Source: Candidatus Babelota bacterium
Lineage (GTDB): Bacteria > Babelota > Babeliae > Babelales > JAUPTZ01
DNA length: 18,363 bases
NCBI GenBank assembly: GCA_030917105.1
Contig: JAUPVI010000005.1
Coordinates: 1 to 18,363 of the forward strand
Direction: 5' to 3'
Part shown: piece by piece, positions 1-6,998 of the stretch
How the letters are laid out: each line of letters begins with the position of its first letter
Numbering within the stretch: the first letter of the stretch is position 1
Notes under the pieces: generated by a model
What the model was told of the DNA's origin: nothing
What the model saw: only the letters and a program-made list of their open reading frames with translations
The model's database searches: none
Program-made: the position numbers and the translations under genes

Positions 1-1
1 A

Positions 2-301
2 GCTACCTTGGATGTTTCCTTTATCTCTCTCCTTACCGTTATGCCGGCAGTGATTTCCTGCCTTGCCCCGGATGCACGAGTTATCTGCTTGATTAAGCCA
101 CAATTTGAGGCTGGCAGGCATCAGGTCCGTCGCGGCGGCCTCATTGAGGATCCAGTGGTACACCAAGAGGTTATTGATAAAGTTGTCAAAGGCTGCGGCA
201 TTTTAGGCCTTAGGCTTATTGCCGAGGTAATTCCATCGCCGTTGCCGGGAGCAACGAGTGGAAATGTGGAGTTTTTAGCGTTTTTTAAGCGAGTAGACTA
301 A
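2..301 (+). CDS. tlyA: TlyA-family 23S/16S rRNA 2'-O-methyltransferase, C-terminal part (5' truncated by window edge)
   Basis: This is the end of an rRNA methyltransferase of the TlyA/hemolysin A family, which uses S-adenosylmethionine to 2'-O-methylate cytidines in ribosomal RNA. The frame is open from the first base, so the real start lies outside the window. The visible 99 codons contain the family's DVSFISL segment, the KPQFEAGR motif of the FtsJ-like catalytic fold, a G-G-L-I-E-D-P-V-V-H segment, and a terminal S-P-L-P-G-A-T-S-G-N-V-E-F-L-A-F-F strand that matches the usual SPI-GxxGNxEFL ending. The N-terminal S4 domain is not visible. The TAA stop sits 7 bases before the A-tract of a strong terminator, so this gene ends its transcript. 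The older name hemolysin refers to an activity that is probably secondary. The family call is secure; the exact rRNA target is not. Confidence 0.88.
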   Translation, partial: ATLDVSFISLLTVMPAVISCLAPDARVICLIKPQFEAGRHQVRRGGLIEDPVVHQEVIDKVVKGCGILGLRLIAEVIPSPLPGATSGNVEFLAFFKRVD

Positions 302-307
302 TTAAAC

Positions 308-343
308 AAAAAAGGCCGGGTCAATAGAGACCCGGCCTTTTTT
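308..343. terminator. Bidirectional rho-independent terminator
   Basis: A 9-bp GC-rich perfect stem, GGCCGGGTC (314-322) and GACCCGGCC (329-337), encloses the 6-base loop AATAGA. It is flanked by six A on the left and six T on the right, which also pair. It therefore gives a hairpin plus U-tract in both directions. It lies between the tlyA stop (301) and the stop of the convergent unknown gene (357), which fits a shared terminator. Confidence 0.93.
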
Positions 344-356
344 GTTTTGAGTGAAG

Positions 357-1526
357 TTATGCTGCTGTCGCAGGCTTTTTAATTGCGTCTGAGAGCGCTG
401 CAACAAGAAGCTTATTTTGCTCTGAAAGCTTTTCAGGACTTTCTTCTTTTTTCCTTTCAGTCCACTTCTTCCACATGTACACAGCAAGGAGTCCAAGCCC
501 AAACCCGGTAAGCTTTTGTGAAATGTGCTTTAAGGTAAAGATGTTTTTTAACACATCGCGTGCCATGAGCTTTGGATTGAAGTAGAAGTTGTGTTCGTTA
601 AGGTCTTCAAACAAGCCTTCAAGGAACGATGGGTTAATGTCCAGAGCTTTTTTGGCTTCAGCAAGCAATTCAATCAACGCGGTCTTTTCATTCAAGATGA
701 ACTCATGGAGAGTGTTGTTTGCCATGCTGCCGACGCTGAAGATATCGCCAAGTTCGCTGATCAAGTTTTCATCAAGTGAGCTCAACAACGGATCGTTTTC
801 GATGGTAATTATGAGTGCTTGGCGGTAGTCTTTTGGGCGTGCTGTTGGGTCAATAGCAGCACTCATAAAATCCATTTGTGCCATTTCAACGAATTCACGC
901 ACTTCATTTACGCTCTTTGCTTGGAGCCAAATTGGTGTGTAGTGGTTGTACAGGTCAATGAACTTTACTTGTGTCATATCAGTTGGGCTTGCTGTTGCTT
1001 GCAAGATACGTGCGGTGGTTTCAGCCAACGGCACTGCAGCGCGAGCATTGTGACCTTTATGAACGCATTTTGTGTACCCATCAGCGCGACCAAAGTACTC
1101 TTCTGACTTCACTTGAGTAAGGGCGCCGTTTAGTTTTACATACTTGCTTGCGTGAGCGGAGCCATTGATGGCGCTGCTACGGCAAACAGTAACGTCTTTA
1201 GCGGTCCATTTCATGAAAGCAATGGTACCAAGGGCGATGGCCATGTCTTGCGCTTCTTGCGGCACGCTCAGAGTAAAAAATGGCTGAACGGCAGGATTAA
1301 CAGGAGCTTGTCGAGTACCGTAGGTACCCATCGCGGCGCCAAGAGCAATCATGTCGCTCGTGACGACATCGAGCTTGCCTGTTCCGTTATTAAGGCTTGC
1401 GATTTCTGAATTGATAGCATTTACTTTAGCATTGATCTCGTCAATGGTTGGCTTTGGTGCTGAAACAAGCGGCAGTGCAGGACACAGCGCTAGAGAAGAA
1501 AGTACTAGTCTTTTTAACATGGTCAT
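357..1526 (-). CDS. Exported protein of unknown function with signal peptide and short C-terminal hydrophobic segment
   Basis: I do not recognise this 389-residue protein. Residues 1-23 look like a type I signal peptide: a basic start (MLKR), a leucine-rich core and a V-S-A cleavage site before PKP. A predicted helical stretch follows (T-I-D-E-I-N-A-K-V-N-A-I-N), then a mixed domain with few cysteines. A short hydrophobic segment at about 338-352 is followed at once by a strongly charged tail (KKWTERKKEE) and an Ala-rich end. This layout suggests a periplasmic protein tethered by its C-terminus. The first ATG is chosen because AAGGAG lies 6 bases upstream; a second ATG two codons in is spaced less well. 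The gene is 56 bases downstream of the DUF502 gene in the same direction and may share its transcript, ending at the 308-343 terminator. The coding call is good; the function is unknown. Confidence 0.8.
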   Translation of the reverse strand: MTMLKRLVLSSLALCPALPLVSAPKPTIDEINAKVNAINSEIASLNNGTGKLDVVTSDMIALGAAMGTYGTRQAPVNPAVQPFFTLSVPQEAQDMAIALGTIAFMKWTAKDVTVCRSSAINGSAHASKYVKLNGALTQVKSEEYFGRADGYTKCVHKGHNARAAVPLAETTARILQATASPTDMTQVKFIDLYNHYTPIWLQAKSVNEVREFVEMAQMDFMSAAIDPTARPKDYRQALIITIENDPLLSSLDENLISELGDIFSVGSMANNTLHEFILNEKTALIELLAEAKKALDINPSFLEGLFEDLNEHNFYFNPKLMARDVLKNIFTLKHISQKLTGFGLGLLAVYMWKKWTERKKEESPEKLSEQNKLLVAALSDAIKKPATAA

Positions 1527-1582
1527 AGCAGACTCCTTGTATACTTAGCATAAACGTCATAAAAAAGTAGCGTTAGTATACG

Positions 1583-2269
1583 TTAGTGGCCTTCTTTTTC
1601 AAGAGGGGGTCTCTCCTTTTGCTCCTTTATTGCTTCATGGAGTGACTCAGGAGTGTGGATTCCACAAGAAACGATTGTCTTTATGGCATCCTCAAAATTA
1701 ATAGGAGTATCGATGATTTCGTTGCGGGGTACAATGAAGAAGAACCCAGATGTTGGGTTTGGCGAGTTTGGCATGAAAACTTTTACAAAGCCATTTTCAT
1801 TGGGTGGTAGAAGGGGCCCAAAAGAGTGTTCGGCTGAATCAAGAAGAAAGGCAATGTTGTAGCAGCCTTTTCGCGGAAATTCGATAAGAACTACCTTTTT
1901 TTCTGATGCTTTTTCTTTATTGCCAGCGGTAGGGACGTTGAAAAAGTCCACTAAAATCTTAGAAGAAGAGTAAATAATGCGGATGAGCGGTATTTTTTTG
2001 ATGAGTTTTTCAAAGCGGTGGATGACTGGCCCAAAGATGAAGATACGCAAGAGAGCACCAACGAGTATAATTGCGCTCAGCACCATTACAAACTCTACGC
2101 CTGGGATGTGCCGCAGATAGGGTGGTGCTATCTGACGCAGCGGTGCAATCCAGCGAGCGACAATGTTGTAGCAAAAGTGGACGACAACAATGGTTGCCGC
2201 TATGGGAAAAATGGTGAAAAGACCGTGGAAGAACAATGATTTTAGCTTCTGAAAGATGGCGACAACCAT
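1583..2269 (-). CDS. DUF502 family integral membrane protein
   Basis: This 228-residue protein matches the DUF502 family, whose biochemical role is not established. Two hydrophobic membrane segments are visible, at about residues 13-35 (H-G-L-F-T-I-F-P-I-A-A-T-I-V-V-V) and 58-80 (F-V-M-V-L-S-A-I-I-L-V-G-A-L-L). They are followed by the family's I-P-L-I-R-I-I-Y-S-S-S-K segment and a soluble C-terminal part with V-F-M-P-N-S-P-N-P-T-S-G, close to the conserved P-T-P-N-P-T-S-G block. Length is normal for the family. The start codon lies one base after the glmM stop (TAA-T-ATG), and its Shine-Dalgarno AGGAG is inside the last glmM codons, so translation is probably coupled to glmM. The charged C-terminal tail (KEQKERPPLEKEG) is expected to be cytoplasmic. 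Confidence 0.85.
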   Translation of the reverse strand: MVVAIFQKLKSLFFHGLFTIFPIAATIVVVHFCYNIVARWIAPLRQIAPPYLRHIPGVEFVMVLSAIILVGALLRIFIFGPVIHRFEKLIKKIPLIRIIYSSSKILVDFFNVPTAGNKEKASEKKVVLIEFPRKGCYNIAFLLDSAEHSFGPLLPPNENGFVKVFMPNSPNPTSGFFFIVPRNEIIDTPINFEDAIKTIVSCGIHTPESLHEAIKEQKERPPLEKEGH

Positions 2270-2270
2270 A

Positions 2271-3608
2271 TTATGCTCCTAGATCGTACATATAAGGTTT
2301 TAATTGCTTGGCAAGTTCATGTGACGCTTGCTCGGCAATTTCTTGGTCCGGGTGTTCAGTCATAATACGTAGCAACGGCTCGGTACCGGAGTAACGAACA
2401 ACACTGCGACCCGGAAGTAGTGATTGCTCATGTAGCCGTATAATGCTTGCAAATGGCTCCTCCGTCAAGTTTTGGGTATGCTTTGCGGGTAAGTTAATGG
2501 TGGATTGCGCCAGGTGGGTAAAAGTTTTGAGTAAGCGGTTGCCTGTTAACAGAGCAGTGTGTGCGACGCACAGTGCTGAAAAAATGCCATCCGCTGTGGG
2601 TAAGTGAGAGCGAATGATTATATGGCCGCATGGTTCTCCGCCAAGCTCAGCTTTGTGTGCGCGAAGGATACGCTCGATATGGGCATCACCCACTGGACTG
2701 CGGACTAGTTTTTTATGCTGTCCATGGAGCCAGGAGGAAAGGCCGCTATTTGTCATGACTGTGCCAACAATAGTATGTTCCGCGGAAAAGCGTGGGTGCG
2801 TAGAAAGTAGTGCGAGAATATCATCGCCGTCAAAGAGTTCGCCGCGGTAATTGACCGCAACAACCCGATCGCCATCGCCGTCAAATGCAAAACCAATATC
2901 GGCTCCTATTTCGACGATTTTTTTTTGCAGCATTTGAGGCGCAGTACTGCCATAGCCACCATTGATATTCTCACCATCAGGTTCATTGCCGATTACCGTT
3001 ACTTTTGCGCCACAGCTTTGGAACACGATAGGTGCTATCCGATAGGTGGCTCCTTGGCCACAGTCAAGTACAACATGCATTCCTTGTAGTAGATGGGCGG
3101 GAAATATGGTTGAAAAATGCATTAAATAGCTGCTTGCATGGTGCGTTTGAATTGGCGGTATTGTTAATGATGCAGGACATTGACTAAATGAAGGAGTATG
3201 CGCGATGAATTCCGTAATAATTTCTTGGTCGCTCGCAAGAAGCTTGCCGTAGGGTGCAATTATTTTTACGCCATTATCACTTGCTTCATTATGAGATGCC
3301 GTAATCATAATGCCGTAATGATAGTAATGAGCTTGCGTAGTAACTATATGTTGAAGTGCAGGTGTTGGTAAAATACCGGCATTAAAACAGAGGCCGCCAC
3401 CTTTCATAATGCCATACGCAATAGCATTAAGGATAGTGTGTGCTGAACCACGTGTGTCTGCTCCTACAACAAAGAGCGGTGTTGTCCCATGTTTCTGTTG
3501 TGCCCATTGAGCCAAGGACATACCAAGGCGGTGTAAAAAAGGGGCGGATAAATACGGGTTGGTGATAACTGATCCTCGAATGCCGTCAGTGCCAAAAAAT
3601 GTTTGCAT
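2271..3608 (-). CDS. glmM: Phosphoglucosamine mutase
   Basis: GlmM converts glucosamine-6-phosphate to glucosamine-1-phosphate in the cytoplasm, feeding UDP-GlcNAc for peptidoglycan and lipopolysaccharide. The 445-residue length is normal. Motifs of the alpha-D-phosphohexomutase family appear in order: FGTDGIRG at 5-12, the active-site TASHN at 103-107 with the phosphoserine at 105, the metal-binding DGDGDR at 243-248, the sugar-binding GGEPCGH, and the phosphate-binding RYSGTEP at 405-411. The sugar loop reads GGEPCGH where GlmM proteins usually have GGEQSGH. The two substitutions are unusual, but the glutamate and histidine remain, so GlmM is favoured over phosphomannomutase. The ATG is preceded by GAAGGAG at good spacing. 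It is the first gene of a leftward pair with DUF502. A TATACT box at 3634-3639 on the minus strand may be its -10 element. Confidence 0.93.
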   Translation of the reverse strand: MQTFFGTDGIRGSVITNPYLSAPFLHRLGMSLAQWAQQKHGTTPLFVVGADTRGSAHTILNAIAYGIMKGGGLCFNAGILPTPALQHIVTTQAHYYHYGIMITASHNEASDNGVKIIAPYGKLLASDQEIITEFIAHTPSFSQCPASLTIPPIQTHHASSYLMHFSTIFPAHLLQGMHVVLDCGQGATYRIAPIVFQSCGAKVTVIGNEPDGENINGGYGSTAPQMLQKKIVEIGADIGFAFDGDGDRVVAVNYRGELFDGDDILALLSTHPRFSAEHTIVGTVMTNSGLSSWLHGQHKKLVRSPVGDAHIERILRAHKAELGGEPCGHIIIRSHLPTADGIFSALCVAHTALLTGNRLLKTFTHLAQSTINLPAKHTQNLTEEPFASIIRLHEQSLLPGRSVVRYSGTEPLLRIMTEHPDQEIAEQASHELAKQLKPYMYDLGA

Positions 3609-3633
3609 AGCTCTCTCCTTCTTGCGATGGGGC

Positions 3634-3639
3634 AGTATA
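3634..3639 (-). promoter_or_regulatory. Possible -10 box of the glmM promoter
   Basis: On the minus strand the hexamer TATACT lies about 26 bases upstream of the glmM ATG. I see no convincing -35 hexamer at 16-18 bases from it, so this is a weak promoter call made on position and the -10 sequence only. Confidence 0.35.
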
Positions 3640-3651
3640 GAGAGGATTGTG

Positions 3652-3680
3652 TTGATACGGAAGTAACTTTTTTCTTTAAC
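3652..3680 (+). promoter_or_regulatory. Possible promoter of the GspG-like gene
   Basis: TTGATA (3652-3657), a 17-base spacer and TTTAAC (3675-3680) form a plausible sigma70-type promoter 65 bases ahead of the ATG at 3745. The -35 matches 5 of 6 consensus bases and the -10 matches 4 of 6. It lies in the divergent region shared with the leftward glmM promoter. Confidence 0.4.
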
Positions 3681-3744
3681 CGAACTATTTTTTTCATGTG
3701 CGCAGTTATGCTACCGTTCACCTTTATTGAGCCTGGGGGAATAT

Positions 3745-4422
3745 ATGAAGAACTCTTTTGAACGTTTAGATAATTTTATTGATAGATTGCTTGGTGATAC
3801 GGGTACACTTTTTTTGATCCGTATTGGGCGGTATGCAATCTCGTTGGTGAGTATTGCGCTGCTTGCGATATGTACGGCACATTTTGTAGTGAATGGCAGT
3901 GCGTGGAGTACTGGTGTGATACGGGCGGATTTAAATAATATAGTTGATGCGCTATCGCGGTTTGATGCTAACTGTGGCTTACAAAAAGTGTTACCTGGTA
4001 TTTATTCACTAGAGTTTTTAACGTTGCCGTATGCTGACGTGGACAAACTCGCAGGTTTTACCGTGCAAAAGACATACTCTTCCTGGCAGGGGCCGTATCT
4101 TAAAACGGTACCGGTAGTTGACGGGCGTCCCTATGTATTATTGTCTACAGAGCATGGGCTCTTTGTGGCACCATCATATGGGGTACGGTTACCGAATGGT
4201 ACGCAACTGGGGGCTAACATTGTATGGGATTGGCAAAGTGATGTAGAGGCAATGGCTGCTGATGATGGCCCGTTGTCACATCAAGGGGAGCCGCTTGTAC
4301 GTAAATTTGTACCTACTGTAGACTCCATGAGGGAAAAGCGATCGTTTTTGAGCGAGTTTATGACCGCATTGAGCGTGGCAGCCTGTAATCCCGACGTATC
4401 AGCTTCGTGTCACGAAGCGTGA
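3745..4422 (+). CDS. Membrane-anchored protein with GspG pseudopilin-like domain
   Basis: The 225-residue protein has a short polar N-terminus, one membrane segment at about residues 30-49, and an exported domain. That domain carries features of the C-terminal part of the type II secretion major pseudopilin GspG: a helix with A-L-S-R-F-D-A-N-C-G (69-78), then W-Q-G-P-Y-L-K-T-V-P (114-123) followed by D-G-R-P-Y, which resembles the GspG block W-x-G-P-Y-L-K-x-x-P-x-D-x-W-G-x-P-Y. The usual prepilin leader and an N-terminal hydrophobic helix with Glu at position +5 are missing, so it is not a standard processed pseudopilin. ATG at 3745 is preferred over a TTG at 3727 because a G-rich AGGA-like site lies just upstream and the extra residues look non-native. 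The gene stands alone and overlaps the helicase gene 3' end. The domain assignment is inferred by eye from short motifs. Confidence 0.6.
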   Translation: MKNSFERLDNFIDRLLGDTGTLFLIRIGRYAISLVSIALLAICTAHFVVNGSAWSTGVIRADLNNIVDALSRFDANCGLQKVLPGIYSLEFLTLPYADVDKLAGFTVQKTYSSWQGPYLKTVPVVDGRPYVLLSTEHGLFVAPSYGVRLPNGTQLGANIVWDWQSDVEAMAADDGPLSHQGEPLVRKFVPTVDSMREKRSFLSEFMTALSVAACNPDVSASCHEA

Positions 4423-6708
4423 AGAAAGCTTTTTTACGCCGCTTTTGAACGAGATAGTTAAGAAATATTCATCATTTCCTTTGAATTCTATTTCTTGAAT
4501 GAGCCCAATGCCAAACGTTTCATGACGAACTGGCATGCGAACAAGCCAAGGGCTGCGCATAGTAATCGGCTGTGCCGTAGGTGATTTTGGCTTATGCACA
4601 GGCACGGTGCGAAGTGCTAATCCTGGGCGTGGCTTGAATGAGGAGGTTGGGATATTAACAGTCGTTTTTCCGTATGTTTGTACGCTTGCGGCTGGTGGGG
4701 TTAGGCCAAGCCACTGTGACAATCGTTGCGTGCGAGCAAATGGTGATTCTTGTCGGGTGTCATGCACTGTAAGTAGCGTGGCTGGAATTTCGCTAACAAA
4801 ACGAGAAACTTCTTGGTGTGTGGAAGTTCCGTAGGTTGTACGCATTTCACTGTGCGTGAGGAGTACATACTCTCGAGCACGCGTGAGGCCTACATACATG
4901 AGCCGTCGCTCTTCTTCCATGTCGTTATTTGAATAGAGAGCGCGCGCGCTTGGAAAGAGCTGTTCTTCCATCCCGCAGAGTACTACAAAATCAAATTCAA
5001 GCCCCTTGGCGCTGTGAAGCGTCATCATTTTTACTTGTTGTTTTGGTGTTTTGTCGTCTGAGTTTTCTTGCTCTTGCATTAACATTACATGTTCAAGAAA
5101 CTCTGGTAGCGTGGCGCTTGGGTGTTCCTGTTCAAAATTGCGAATCGCCGAGAGTAACTCTTGCACGTTTTCTAACTTGGAAGTTAGTTCTTGGTCGGTA
5201 TAATTTTTGCGCAGGTAGCCCATGTAGTCGGTTGCATGCACGATTTTATCCAGCAATGTGCTTGCGGCAGTTGTTGTGTGATTGAATGATAAGAGGCTAT
5301 GGAGTTGCACAAAGCCTGCGCGTTGTGTCTTGTTAAGGCCATTTTCTTGATCATCTTTTACTGTCGTGAGAAGCTCTAAACTGTTGAGAGAAGGGTGTTG
5401 TTCCCAGGTTGCAAGGGCAAGCTCTATGCACTTGTCACCAATACCACGAGTAGGTGTGTTAACAACACGTAAAAAACTTGGGCGGTCAAAGCGGTTCACA
5501 AGTAGCTTTAAATAGCCCAAAAGATCTTTTACTTCCTTACGCTCGTAAAACCGGATACCGCCAATGATGGTGTATGCAATGCCGGTTAACATGAATGCTT
5601 CTTCTATGCTGCGTGACTGATGATGGGTACGGTATAAAATGGCGACGTTGTTGAGCGGTATCTTTTGCTTAGCAATTTGGATTGTCTGTGCGATGGTATT
5701 AGCTTCTTGCCCACCATTTTGACAGTAGACGCTTAATAATCGATCAGATGCTATCTTAGCCGACCAGAGTTTTTTTTCGATACGACCACGATTATGCATT
5801 ATAACATTGTTTGCAGCATCAAGAATCGGTTTTACTGAGCGATAATTTTGCTCAATGGTGGTAATGCGTACTGGGGCAAAATCATCACAAAAACGTTGCA
5901 TGTTGTCTGCTTGGGCGCCCCGCCAGGAATAAATTGACTGGTCTTGGTCTCCCACTGCGCAAATGGACTCAAGCACCATTTTTTTTTCCTGATTAAAGGC
6001 AAGACAGCGAAGAAGTTCATGCTGAATCTGGTTGGTGTCTTGATACTCATCTACGAGCAAGTGGCGAATATTGCTTTGCAAATGTGTGGTTACTGACGGA
6101 TTTTTCTTTAAAAGATCGAGTGTAACGATAAGTAAGTCATCAAAATCATACGCATGTGAGCGTGATTTTTCTTTTTCATAAGCGGCAAGAACTTCATTGA
6201 AGAACGGTGCTGTTGGAATGTCTACGGGCTGTTTGCCCGGTAAGTGGTTCTTGCTCAGCGATATAAGCCCCTGCATTTTGGAAGGAGTTATATGCTTTTC
6301 AACGCCATGAGCCTCCATGATTTTTTTGAGCATGGCACGCTGGTCTTCGGTGTCTAAGATCGAAAAGTTACTGAATGGCAGAAGACTGCTGTAATGGCGG
6401 AGTAGTCGAACGCAATACGAGTGGAAGGTTCCCACGAAAGGAAGCGCAACATGTGGTAAATAGCTCTTTATTCGCTCTTTCATCTCGCTGCCGGCTTTAT
6501 TGGTAAAGGTAAGGGCAACGACCGCTGATGCGGGAACTTGATAGTGGCTTAAAAGATAGGCGATACGTGAGGCGATAACGCGGGTTTTGCCTGATCCTGC
6601 TCCAGCGATAATCATTTGTACTCCCAGCGGTGCGGTTACGGCATCCCGTTGGGCGTCATTTAGTTGCGTCAAAAACGATGTGTGTTGGTTGTCTATTTGC
6701 ATGTTCAT
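4399..6708 (-). CDS. pcrA/uvrD: ATP-dependent 3'-5' DNA helicase, PcrA/UvrD type
   Basis: This superfamily 1A helicase of 769 residues unwinds DNA 3' to 5' using ATP and acts in nucleotide excision repair, mismatch repair and removal of stalled complexes. Motifs run in order: Q-motif with Gln20, Walker A AGAGSGKT at 35-42, motif Ia with TFTNKA at 67-72, motif Ib GTFHS at 93-97, Walker B VDEYQDTN at 219-226, motif III GDQDQSIYSWRGA, motif V LHSAKGLEFD, and motif VI ERRLMYVGLTRA. The C-terminus (R-H-E-T-F-G-I-G-L-I-Q-E-I-E to S-G-V-K-K-L) matches the Tudor-like tail that in PcrA/UvrD contacts RNA polymerase, which separates it from Rep. No clear Shine-Dalgarno precedes either ATG (6708 or 6702). 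The stop overlaps the convergent GspG-like gene by 24 bases. Confidence 0.95.
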   Translation of the reverse strand: MNMQIDNQHTSFLTQLNDAQRDAVTAPLGVQMIIAGAGSGKTRVIASRIAYLLSHYQVPASAVVALTFTNKAGSEMKERIKSYLPHVALPFVGTFHSYCVRLLRHYSSLLPFSNFSILDTEDQRAMLKKIMEAHGVEKHITPSKMQGLISLSKNHLPGKQPVDIPTAPFFNEVLAAYEKEKSRSHAYDFDDLLIVTLDLLKKNPSVTTHLQSNIRHLLVDEYQDTNQIQHELLRCLAFNQEKKMVLESICAVGDQDQSIYSWRGAQADNMQRFCDDFAPVRITTIEQNYRSVKPILDAANNVIMHNRGRIEKKLWSAKIASDRLLSVYCQNGGQEANTIAQTIQIAKQKIPLNNVAILYRTHHQSRSIEEAFMLTGIAYTIIGGIRFYERKEVKDLLGYLKLLVNRFDRPSFLRVVNTPTRGIGDKCIELALATWEQHPSLNSLELLTTVKDDQENGLNKTQRAGFVQLHSLLSFNHTTTAASTLLDKIVHATDYMGYLRKNYTDQELTSKLENVQELLSAIRNFEQEHPSATLPEFLEHVMLMQEQENSDDKTPKQQVKMMTLHSAKGLEFDFVVLCGMEEQLFPSARALYSNNDMEEERRLMYVGLTRAREYVLLTHSEMRTTYGTSTHQEVSRFVSEIPATLLTVHDTRQESPFARTQRLSQWLGLTPPAASVQTYGKTTVNIPTSSFKPRPGLALRTVPVHKPKSPTAQPITMRSPWLVRMPVRHETFGIGLIQEIEFKGNDEYFLTISFKSGVKKLSSRFVTRS
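4402..4418. repeat. Palindrome within the overlapping 3' ends of two convergent genes
   Basis: GCTTCGTG (4402-4409) and CACGAAGC (4411-4418) are perfect inverted repeats around a single T. The palindrome lies within the 24-base overlap of the two coding ends. On the plus strand a run of six T follows at 4430-4435, 11 bases after the stem, so it is at best an imperfect terminator. Confidence 0.6.
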
Positions 6709-6767
6709 AGGTCGAGCATGGTATCACAGTGGCAAATTTTGGGAAGGGGCGCGTGGGAAAAATCTTC

Positions 6768-6798
6768 TTGACCTTGGCCCTAGGGAAACCTTTATTAT
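6768..6798 (+). promoter_or_regulatory. MerR-type promoter with 19-bp spacer
   Basis: TTGACC (-35, 6768-6773) and TATTAT (-10, 6793-6798) are separated by 19 bases, longer than the usual 17. Promoters activated by MerR-family proteins have this 19-20 base spacer, with an operator dyad between the two hexamers. Here the spacer contains the palindrome CCCTAGGG in a partly symmetric context. It lies 60 bases before a MerR-type start codon, which suggests autoregulation. Confidence 0.65.
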
Positions 6799-6857
6799 GG
6801 TGTTCAAGGCGCGAGAGCTTCCATGAAAGAAAGTGGTTGCTATAAGGAGAGGCGAGG

Positions 6858-6998
6858 ATGGCACAATGGTATGTAAAAAAATTAAGTAGATTAACCCAGG
6901 TATCGGTAAAAACCTTGTATCACTACGAGTCAATTGGGTTATTGAAGCCAAGTATGCGATTGGATAACGGATATCGGGTATACACCGACCTGATTTGA
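6858..6998 (+). pseudogene. MerR-family regulator, N-terminal DNA-binding part (cut off by frameshift)
   Basis: This 46-codon reading frame starts with ATG after AAGGAG at 8 bases and encodes the winged helix-turn-helix of a MerR regulator. The helix-turn-helix is L-T-Q-V-S-V-K-T-L-Y-H-Y-E at 12-24, followed by S-I-G-L-L-K-P-S and the wing N-G-Y-R-V-Y-T-D. It then stops at TGA (6996-6998). The rest of the conserved MerR domain (D-L-M-R-L-Q-Q-I-L-A-L-K-S-F-G-F) continues without a gap in the next frame. One missing base after GAC (near 6990) would restore Y-T-D-x-D-L, the family consensus at this place. The simplest reading is a one-base deletion, real or from assembly. A slippery site for programmed frameshifting is not visible. 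Confidence 0.8.
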
